DNA from: Paludibacteraceae bacterium
GTDB lineage: Bacteria; Bacteroidota; Bacteroidia; Bacteroidales; Paludibacteraceae
Length of the DNA stretch: 5,697 nucleotides
Assembly: GCA_017648235.1 (NCBI GenBank)
Contig: JAGCIZ010000309.1
Coordinates: 1-5,697, forward strand
Direction: 5' to 3'
Made by a program: the position numbers and the translations under genes. Position 1 is the stretch's first letter. The number at the start of each line of letters is the position of its first letter. Under the pieces are notes generated by a model that saw only the letters and a program-made list of their open reading frames with translations, was not told the DNA's origin and searched no databases. Positions 1 through 5,534 of this stretch are shown piece by piece.

Positions 1-338
1 CAAGTAAAATAAAGAGTCTAAAAGTCAACAACTCCACTTATGCTTATTTAGCTATGAAAAATGGCGATAGCTATACAAATGCATTAGGTGAAAACGATTG
101 GTTTAAGGTTATTTTTGAAGGTTATTTAGATAGCAAATCGGTTGGAAAAGTTGAGTTTTACTTGGCGGATTTCAGAGAAGGGAAAACTTACATCTGCAAA
201 GAATGGACAAACGTAAATCTTTTGGGATTAGGAGAAGTTGATGAGATGCGAATTTCTGTTGACGGCAGCGACGTTGGTGAATATGGATTAAACACCCCAT
301 CTTACGTTTGTATTGACGATATAGAAATAGAAAAATAA
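1..338 (+). CDS. DUF4465 domain-containing protein, C-terminal end (5' partial)
   Basis: The reading frame is open from the left window edge (first complete codon at base 3) to a TAA at 336-338, so the true start lies outside the window. The visible 111 residues carry the C-terminal signature of the DUF4465 family: an N-S-T-Y-A-Y-L-A-M-K-N-G-D segment, then D-W-F-K-V, the strand F-Y-L-A-D-F-R, a K-E-W-T-N-V segment, and a final N-T-P-S-Y-V-C-I-D-D-I. The ATG at 54 is an internal methionine in the conserved Y-L-A-M-K-N-G-D motif, not a start. In this family these proteins are usually secreted or surface lipoproteins with a beta-rich fold. I recall some being linked to cobalamin binding in gut Bacteroidetes but cannot verify that for this one. 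The protein stops just after the domain, with no added C-terminal secretion-sorting domain. Its signal peptide would be upstream and is not visible. Confidence 0.85.
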   Translation, partial: SKIKSLKVNNSTYAYLAMKNGDSYTNALGENDWFKVIFEGYLDSKSVGKVEFYLADFREGKTYICKEWTNVNLLGLGEVDEMRISVDGSDVGEYGLNTPSYVCIDDIEIEK

Positions 339-346
339 TTCTAAAC

Positions 347-1426
347 CTACTTCGGTGCTTTTTGATAAAGCACAATCCCAATAATCAGAAAAACAATATT
401 TGGGAGCCAAACAGCAAGCAAAGGATGCATTGTTCCCTTTATGGCAAATGTCGATGAAATGGTAGAAAACAATATATATGCAGCGCTAAGTCCGATACCA
501 ATACCTAGATGTAGTCCAATACCTCCTTTTACTTTTCTAGATGCAAGAGAAACTCCTATTAATGTCAATATAAAAGATGCCAACGGATAAGAAAAACGTT
601 TATAGTATTCGTCTCTGAAAGCCTGTATATTGGCCGCCCCACGCTTCTCTTGTTTTTCAATATACTGCTTAAGTTGAGGATTATTCATTTCAGGAGCTTG
701 TTCGGCAGTAATGAAAAATTCTGCAGGATTCATTTGAATTATTGTATCGAGTTCCTCTCCTTGAACAATCGATTCATACAATCCATCAAAAGTTCTTATC
801 AAGTAATCGCTCACAACCCAGGTAGAATCCTCTTTCCATTTTATTCGGTTGGCAATCATACGAGAGCAGAGGTGTTTGTCATTTTCAAAAGATTCCATTG
901 AGAATCGATAGCCTTGTTTGCGAGCCTCTTCGTAGCGCTCTATGTAAACAATTGTTCCTTCTTCGATTTCAAACTGAATGTTTCTTGCTACTTCATTTTT
1001 GAATTTTTTCACATACTGGTCTTCAAAATCAAGTCGAGTTTTATTTGCAGGAGGAATAACGTATCCTGTTAGAAAAAAGGAAAAAAGTGCAATTATAGCC
1101 GCAGAAACAAAATACGGCCAAAGCATTCGAGAAAATCTAACCCCTCCAGCTAGTATAGCTATGATTTCCGTATTTGACGCCATTTTTGAAGTAAAAAATA
1201 TCACCGAAATAAAGGTGAAAAGCGGCGTAAACATATTGGCATAGTAAGGAATAAAATTGAGATAATAATCAAAAACAATAGCTTTTAGAGGCGCATTGTT
1301 TTCGAAAAAATTATCAAGTTTTTCCGTTAAGTCAAAAACAACAGATATGCTAATAATGAGAACAATCGAAAGAAAATAAGTTCCCAAAAATTTTTTTATA
1401 ATATATAAATCAATCTTTTTTAGCAT
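347..1426 (-). CDS. LptF/LptG family permease (lipopolysaccharide export, inner membrane)
   Basis: This 359-residue protein has the architecture of the LptF/LptG (YjgP/YjgQ) family. Three N-terminal membrane helices (about residues 14-34, 58-80 and 102-124) are followed by a large periplasmic beta-rich domain (about 125-265) and three more helices (about 278-296, 303-325 and 335-354). Family motifs are visible: S-N-T-E-I-I-A-I-L-A-G-G-V at 84-96 on the cytoplasmic side after helix 2, and Y-P-L-A-S-F with S-R-K-V-K-G-G-I-G at 279-304. In the known system, LptF and LptG form the membrane part of the LptB2FG ABC transporter, which extracts lipopolysaccharide and passes it toward LptC and LptA. 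From sequence I cannot say whether this is the LptF-like or LptG-like copy, so no symbol is given. The ATG at 1426 lies 16 bases after the tgt stop with no Shine-Dalgarno, so it is probably cotranscribed with tgt. Confidence 0.93.
   Translation of the reverse strand: MLKKIDLYIIKKFLGTYFLSIVLIISISVVFDLTEKLDNFFENNAPLKAIVFDYYLNFIPYYANMFTPLFTFISVIFFTSKMASNTEIIAILAGGVRFSRMLWPYFVSAAIIALFSFFLTGYVIPPANKTRLDFEDQYVKKFKNEVARNIQFEIEEGTIVYIERYEEARKQGYRFSMESFENDKHLCSRMIANRIKWKEDSTWVVSDYLIRTFDGLYESIVQGEELDTIIQMNPAEFFITAEQAPEMNNPQLKQYIEKQEKRGAANIQAFRDEYYKRFSYPLASFILTLIGVSLASRKVKGGIGLHLGIGIGLSAAYILFSTISSTFAIKGTMHPLLAVWLPNIVFLIIGIVLYQKAPK
355..373. terminator. Perfect hairpin at the convergent gene junction; possible weak bidirectional terminator
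   Basis: GTGCTTT (355-361) and AAAGCAC (367-373) form a perfect 7-bp stem around a 5-base loop. The stem starts 17 bases after the stop of the DUF4465 gene and sits inside the last codons of the leftward permease gene. Rightward there is no T run after it. Leftward, a T-rich stretch begins only about 15 bases past the stem. It is therefore not a classical intrinsic terminator for either direction, and the role is inferred from its position between two convergent genes. Confidence 0.3.
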
Positions 1427-1442
1427 CGGTTAAATTTATGAC

Positions 1443-2573
1443 CTACAACCTTCTTCCTAATTTTTCTACCATTACTGATTTCCATTGAACAAAATCACCT
1501 TCGATTATATGCTTGCGTGCTTCTTTTACCAACCAAAGATAGAAACCTAAGTTATGAATAGAGGTAATTTGTATTCCAAGAATCTCTTTTGATATAATCA
1601 AATGTCGAACATATGCCTTGGTATAACGATGATCAACATACGAAGTTCCATTCGGGTCTAGTGGAGAAAAATCATTTTTCCACTTTTCGTTTCTCATGTT
1701 TATAGTTCCTTCGGAAGTAAAAATCATTCCATTTCTTGCGTTTCTTGTTGGCATAACGCAGTCAAACATATCTACGCCTCTTTCTATGGCTTCAAGAATA
1801 TTTATAGGAGTTCCTACTCCCATCAGATATCTAGGTTTGTCGGTAGGAAGAATCTCGTTTACAAGTTCAATAGTCTTATACATTACCTCTGCTGGTTCTC
1901 CCACTGCAAGCCCGCCAATTGCATTTCCATCAGCATTTTTTGATGCAATAAATTCGGCTGATTTTTTGCGCAAGTCTGGATATACACATCCTTGAACAAT
2001 AGGAAAAAGAGATTGCTGATAACCATACTTCGGCTGAGTTTCGTTGAAGCGAGCAAAGCATCTATCTAACCAGCGATGAGTGAGTTCCATCGATTTTTTT
2101 GCATAGTTATAGTCGGAGTTTCCTGGAGCACATTCATCAAAAGCCATCATAATGTCAGCCCCAATGGTTCTTTCTATATCCATTACTTTTTCAGGAGTGA
2201 AAACATGTTTACTACCGTCTATATGCGAACTAAAAATAGCTCCTTCTTCGGTAAGTTTTCTTGTTCCAGAAAGCGAAAAGACCTGGAAACCGCCACTATC
2301 TGTCAGGATAGGTTTTTGCCAACCATTAAACTTATGCAAACCTCCTGCTTTTTCTATTACGTCAAGTCCAGGACGAAGGTAAAGGTGATAAGTATTTCCC
2401 AAAATAATCTGAGCCTTAATATCTTCTTCAAGTTCGTGAAAGTGAACAGCTTTTACTGATCCAACTGTACCTACTGGCATAAAAATAGGAGTCTCTATTT
2501 CGCCATGGTCAGTAGTAATTTTTCCAGCACGTGCTTTGCTTTTATTATCGGTATACTGAAGATCAAATTTCAT
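1443..2573 (-). CDS. tgt: tRNA-guanine(34) transglycosylase (queuosine biosynthesis)
   Basis: TGT exchanges the wobble guanine (G34) of GUN-anticodon tRNAs (Asn, Asp, His, Tyr) for preQ1, the committed step of queuosine insertion. The 376 residues cover the full TIM-barrel family length. Visible active-site features are T-D-S-G-G-F-Q (Asp92, general base), F-D-E-C (Asp146, Cys148), V-Q-G (Gln194), G-G-L-A-V-G-E (220-226) and M-F-D-C-V-M-P-T-R-N (Asp271, the nucleophile). Cys148 and Val224 match the bacterial residues associated with preQ1 use; eukaryotic queuine enzymes carry Val and Gly there. Oddly, the C-terminal zinc site is degraded: the positions of its three cysteines read Gly309, Ser311 and Asp314, while the fourth ligand, His340, remains. 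From memory, other Bacteroidetes TGTs share this. The ATG overlaps the mtaB stop as ATGA (2570-2573), implying translational coupling. The permease gene follows 16 bases downstream. Confidence 0.97.
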   Translation of the reverse strand: MKFDLQYTDNKSKARAGKITTDHGEIETPIFMPVGTVGSVKAVHFHELEEDIKAQIILGNTYHLYLRPGLDVIEKAGGLHKFNGWQKPILTDSGGFQVFSLSGTRKLTEEGAIFSSHIDGSKHVFTPEKVMDIERTIGADIMMAFDECAPGNSDYNYAKKSMELTHRWLDRCFARFNETQPKYGYQQSLFPIVQGCVYPDLRKKSAEFIASKNADGNAIGGLAVGEPAEVMYKTIELVNEILPTDKPRYLMGVGTPINILEAIERGVDMFDCVMPTRNARNGMIFTSEGTINMRNEKWKNDFSPLDPNGTSYVDHRYTKAYVRHLIISKEILGIQITSIHNLGFYLWLVKEARKHIIEGDFVQWKSVMVEKLGRRL

Positions 2574-3898
2574 CTTCTTTCTACATTAATTTTTAGATCA
2601 TTAATATCGGTTTTGTCGACGTCTTTTAAGATGACGCATTGCAGTGTATTGACCAAATTTTCATCGTACAAAGTTACTGCTTTTACATAATTTTCAGTAA
2701 AACCAAACATCAAATGTTTGCGTTTTGTCGATTCCCAAAGAACTTTTGCAGGTTTGTTTTGTTGCTGTTGGTAGAAATTAATTGTTTTTTGAGAAGATAA
2801 ATCAAGAAGTTGCTTACTACGTTGTTTTTTCTCACTTGGAGAAACAGTATGAGGAATTTCTAATGCTTTGGTTCCTGCTCGTTCAGAATACGAAAAGACA
2901 TGTAACTGGGAGAAATCAAGATTTTTCAGAAACTGATACGTTTCTTCAAACAATTTTTCAGTTTCTCCTCTCATTCCCACAATAACATCAATTCCTATAA
3001 AAGCATTTGGAATAGCACTCTTTATTTTACTTACCTTTTCTGCAAAAAATTGAGTGTTGTATCTTCGACGCATTAGCTGCAAAACTTCGTCGCTGCCCGA
3101 TTGCAACGGAAGATGGAAGTGTGGCATAAACTTCGCAGAACAAGCCACAAAATCAATTATTTCATCGGTCAAAAGATTTGGTTCTATCGACGATATTCTG
3201 TATCGTTCGATACCTTCCACTTTGTCCAACGCGGTTAGTAAATCAAAAAAAGATTCGTTCGTACTTCGCCCAAAAGTTCCAATGTTGACTCCTGAAAGCA
3301 CAATCTCTTTTCCTCCAAGTTGCGCAACACTTTTGGCAGAATTTACCAAATCTTCTATTTTTCCATTTCGGCTTCTTCCTCTTGCAAAGGGTATGGTACA
3401 ATAAGAGCAAAAATAATCGCATCCATCTTGGATTTTAAGGAAATGCCTTGTTCTATCGTCGCTCGAACAAGCATGAAAAAATGGTGTTATGCCTTTTGTT
3501 CCTGAAACTATAATTTTATCCCTTTCCTCATCGGACAATAAAATATTGGGAATTTCAAATTTGTCATTGGCTCCAACAACCATATCCACTCCCTCTATTG
3601 CTGCTATTTCTGTGGGTTTCAACTGTGCATAACATCCCGTTACAATAACGTATGCCATTGGGTTTTGCTTAATTATTTTGTGAATTGCCTGACGACATTT
3701 TTTATCTGCGTTGTCGGTAACCGAACAAGTATTTACAACACATACATCAGCACTTTGTGTGGGAGATACACGTACAAATCCAGCGGCAAATAATTTTTTT
3801 GCAATTGACGACGTTTCTGCAAAGTTCAACTTGCATCCTAACGTAAAAAATGAAACAGTTTTTGGTCCCAAAGCGTACGAATTAAAAAGGTTGAGCAA
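2570..3898 (-). CDS. mtaB: tRNA (t6A37)-C2 methylthiotransferase MtaB
   Basis: MtaB is a radical-SAM enzyme that turns t6A into ms2t6A at position 37 of ANN-decoding tRNAs. Residues 14-120 form the UPF0004 domain with its three cluster cysteines: L-G-C-K-L-N (Cys22), N-T-C-S-V (Cys58) and T-G-C-Y-A-Q (Cys89). The radical-SAM core has the CxxxCxxC motif at Cys160, Cys164 and Cys167 (C-D-Y-F-C-S-Y-C), followed by F-A-R-G-R-S-R. The region from about 375 to the end fits the TRAM RNA-binding domain. The L-G-C-K-L-N form and the roughly 440-residue length favour MtaB over MiaB or RimO. The frame has no ATG upstream of the conserved core. The first listed start is TTG at 3898, but those bases also belong to a candidate -7 box, so the TTG at 3871 (giving M-G-P-K-T-V-S-F-F-T-L-G-C) may be the real start. 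It leads the mtaB-tgt-permease operon. Confidence 0.95.
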   Translation of the reverse strand: MLNLFNSYALGPKTVSFFTLGCKLNFAETSSIAKKLFAAGFVRVSPTQSADVCVVNTCSVTDNADKKCRQAIHKIIKQNPMAYVIVTGCYAQLKPTEIAAIEGVDMVVGANDKFEIPNILLSDEERDKIIVSGTKGITPFFHACSSDDRTRHFLKIQDGCDYFCSYCTIPFARGRSRNGKIEDLVNSAKSVAQLGGKEIVLSGVNIGTFGRSTNESFFDLLTALDKVEGIERYRISSIEPNLLTDEIIDFVACSAKFMPHFHLPLQSGSDEVLQLMRRRYNTQFFAEKVSKIKSAIPNAFIGIDVIVGMRGETEKLFEETYQFLKNLDFSQLHVFSYSERAGTKALEIPHTVSPSEKKQRSKQLLDLSSQKTINFYQQQQNKPAKVLWESTKRKHLMFGFTENYVKAVTLYDENLVNTLQCVILKDVDKTDINDLKINVERR

Positions 3899-3903
3899 AG
3901 ATA
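3896..3903 (-). promoter_or_regulatory. Candidate Bacteroidetes -7 box for the mtaB-tgt-permease operon
   Basis: The minus strand reads TATCTTTG here, an exact match to the TAnnTTTG -7 consensus of the Bacteroidetes primary sigma factor. I see no clear -33 TTTG at the usual 17-23 base spacing. Transcription would start near 3889-3891, after the TTG at 3898 but about 20 bases before the TTG at 3871. The call rests on the motif and its position in the divergent intergenic region. Confidence 0.5.
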
Positions 3904-3986
3904 AAAATAACTTTTTACATCGTCTTTTTTTGAAAGTGAAGGAAAGAATAATTTTATATCTTTCTTTTTCTTTTGGTGGAGTTTCT

Positions 3987-3994
3987 TAACTTTG
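3987..3994 (+). promoter_or_regulatory. Candidate Bacteroidetes -7 box for xseA-xseB
   Basis: TAACTTTG matches TAnnTTTG exactly and ends 25 bases before the xseA start codon. A start site near 3999-4001 would give an A-rich leader of about 20 bases. The only nearby TTTG upstream (3972-3975) is too close to be the -33 element; TTTC at 3961-3964 is a one-mismatch candidate at 22 bases spacing. Confidence 0.5.
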
Positions 3995-4019
3995 TTTTCG
4001 ATAAAAAAACTCAAATTAA

Positions 4020-5255
4020 GTGCTCGAAAAACAAACATATTCTCTATTTGAACTGAACGAACGAATTAAGCAAAGCGTAAAAAAGGCCTTTGCTGAAGGT
4101 GTTTGGGTAAGTGCGGAAATCAATGAATTGCGAGAGAATACAAATGGAATTTGTTATTTGGAACTGATTGAGAAAGGCGAATCGGATTACATCATAGCCA
4201 AGCAAAGTGCGATTATTTGGGCCTCAACGTACAGAATGTTAAAACCTTATTTCGAATCAACTACGGGAGTTTCTTTGCAAAATGGAATCAAGGTTTTGGT
4301 AAAATGTAATGTAGTGTTTCATGAGGTTTATGGAATGTCTCTTTACATCAGTGACGTAGAGCCGAGTTTTACCGTTGGAGATTTAGCTTTGAGGCGCGCA
4401 AAAATTATTGAACAACTTCGAGTGGAAGGAATTTTGGATATGAATAAGGAGCAACCTTTGTGCGAAAATCCTCAGCGAGTTGCCATTATTTCTTCTCCTA
4501 CTGCCGCGGGTTATGGCGATTTTATGTCGCAGATTGAAAAAAATGTATTTGGTTTTAGGTTTTATACTAAACTTTTTCCTGCAGTAATGCAAGGTCAACA
4601 GGTTGAGTGTTCGATAATAGAAGCTTTGGATAAAATAAATGAACATATAGAAAAGTTTGATGTAGTAGTAATTATAAGAGGAGGTGGTGCAACATCAGAT
4701 TTATCTGCATTTGATAATTATAATTTGGCTGCGCACATTGCGCAATTTCCACTTCCTATAATAAGCGGAATTGGTCATCAACGCGATAGCTCGATTGTGG
4801 ATTTGGTGGCTTTTTCGCAAGAAAATACTCCGACTGCAGTAGCAGAATTTCTCGTAAAAACATTGAGCAATTCTCTTTCAGAAGCAGAAGATTCTTTTTC
4901 GGAAATTGTAGATGAAAGCGAACAACTATTTAGGCAAGAAAAGTTGGAAATGGATATGTTGTCTCAAAAATTGTTTTTCAATGCAAAAAATAATATTGCT
5001 TTGGCCAATGATTTTTTACTTGTTCAGCAGCTAAAGCTTAAAAATAGTGCGGAGAATTGCCTGAAAAATGCTACTTATTGGTTGCAACAAAAAGAAGATT
5101 TTATAAAGTGGAATAATCCACAAACTATTATAAACAAAGGATTTTCTCTCACGCTTAAGGATGGAAAGATTGTGAGATCTATAAATCAATTGCAAAAAGG
5201 TGATTTATTAAAAACATTGTTGAGCGATGGAGAAAAAGAGAGTATCGTAAAATAA
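4020..5255 (+). CDS. xseA: Exodeoxyribonuclease VII large subunit
   Basis: XseA is the catalytic subunit of exonuclease VII, a cytoplasmic nuclease that degrades single-stranded DNA from either end to oligonucleotides and acts with XseB in repair. The 411 residues show an N-terminal OB-fold (about 5-115), with W-V-S-A-E-I-N-E-L near its start, then the Exonuc_VII_L catalytic domain from about 125. Catalytic positions map onto the E. coli residues: Asp167 in S-S-P-T-A-A-G-Y-G-D-F, Arg220 in I-I-R-G-G-G, and His253 and Asp256 in G-I-G-H-Q-R-D. A charged helical region (about 280-360) follows, probably the XseB-binding coiled coil, and then the C-terminal G-F-S-L-T-L-K-D-G-K segment. It is shorter than the E. 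coli protein (456), mainly in the helical region. The start is GTG: an in-frame TAA lies directly before it (4017-4019) and no other start is near. xseB follows after 5 bases. Confidence 0.96.
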   Translation: MLEKQTYSLFELNERIKQSVKKAFAEGVWVSAEINELRENTNGICYLELIEKGESDYIIAKQSAIIWASTYRMLKPYFESTTGVSLQNGIKVLVKCNVVFHEVYGMSLYISDVEPSFTVGDLALRRAKIIEQLRVEGILDMNKEQPLCENPQRVAIISSPTAAGYGDFMSQIEKNVFGFRFYTKLFPAVMQGQQVECSIIEALDKINEHIEKFDVVVIIRGGGATSDLSAFDNYNLAAHIAQFPLPIISGIGHQRDSSIVDLVAFSQENTPTAVAEFLVKTLSNSLSEAEDSFSEIVDESEQLFRQEKLEMDMLSQKLFFNAKNNIALANDFLLVQQLKLKNSAENCLKNATYWLQQKEDFIKWNNPQTIINKGFSLTLKDGKIVRSINQLQKGDLLKTLLSDGEKESIVK

Positions 5256-5260
5256 AAAAT

Positions 5261-5470
5261 ATGGAAGTAAAAAATCCCCAAAAAATCGGTTATGCCGAAG
5301 CAAAAAAACGTCTACAGGAAATTGTTACAAAGATGGAATCAGATGAACTGGGTATCGACGAATTGAGTTCTTATGTCAAAGAAGCTACTGATTTGATAAC
5401 CATATGCCGAAAAAAACTTCTTGAAACAGATGCTGAATTGCAAGCAATTTATGAGAAAATGAATGTATAG
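5261..5470 (+). CDS. xseB: Exodeoxyribonuclease VII small subunit
   Basis: XseB is the small helical subunit that binds in several copies to the coiled-coil part of XseA and is needed for exonuclease VII activity. The 69 residues match the family in length and pattern: G-Y-A-E-A-K-K-R-L-Q-E-I-V-T-K-M-E (about 10-26), the turn D-E-L-G-I-D-E-L (28-35), then a second helix with the conserved cysteine (Cys49 in I-T-I-C-R-K-K-L). Both predicted helices are charged and amphipathic, as expected for a two-helix hairpin. The ATG lies 5 bases after the xseA stop in an A-rich leader, so the two subunits are almost certainly made from one mRNA. The gene ends in TAG at 5468-5470. No convincing terminator hairpin follows. 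Confidence 0.95.
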   Translation: MEVKNPQKIGYAEAKKRLQEIVTKMESDELGIDELSSYVKEATDLITICRKKLLETDAELQAIYEKMNV

Positions 5471-5519
5471 AGAATAGTTGTTTTTTTGAAATTCGGAAAG
5501 AAAACTAACAACAAATAGT

Positions 5520-5527
5520 TACTTTTG
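5520..5527 (+). promoter_or_regulatory. Candidate Bacteroidetes -7 box for the glycosyltransferase gene
   Basis: TACTTTTG matches TAnnTTTG exactly in the 64-base gap after xseB. It ends only 7 bases before the ATG at 5535, so the transcript would begin at or within about 3 bases of the start codon. I see no -33 TTTG at standard spacing; the TTTG at 5485-5488 is about 31 bases upstream. The call rests on motif and position. Confidence 0.45.
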
Positions 5528-5534
5528 CAAGCGT

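Noticed and set aside
54..56. ATG at 54 as the start of a 94-residue gene
   Set aside because: The frame stays open to the window edge, and the residues before this ATG continue the conserved DUF4465 pattern, so it is an internal methionine of a gene entering from the left.
1385..1421. Long A/T homopolymer runs at the start of the permease gene, suspected as a frameshift site
   Set aside because: The frame through them encodes the normal M-L-K-K-I-D-L-Y-I-I-K-K-F start of this family and stays intact to the stop.
2076..2459. A 127-codon open frame on the plus strand opposite tgt, and similar open frames opposite the permease and mtaB genes
   Set aside because: They lie antisense to genes with clear family motifs, show no recognisable domain or start context, and are expected by chance on the complementary strand of long coding regions.
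2755..2775. Short CAA/CAG-rich tract inside mtaB encoding four glutamines and an asparagine
   Set aside because: Only five codons long, in the variable linker before the TRAM domain; too short for a meaningful repeat.
3711..3989. A 92-codon plus-strand open frame running from inside mtaB into the divergent intergenic region
   Set aside because: Most of it is the complement of the conserved MtaB N-terminus, and it would cover both candidate promoters; its sequence resembles no protein family I know.
5473..5520. Repeated AATAGTT (5473-5479 and 5514-5520) and a GTTGTT/AACAAC pairing between xseB and the glycosyltransferase gene
   Set aside because: Seven-base repeats and a 6-bp stem with a 24-base loop are expected by chance in AT-rich DNA, and no T run follows to make a terminator.
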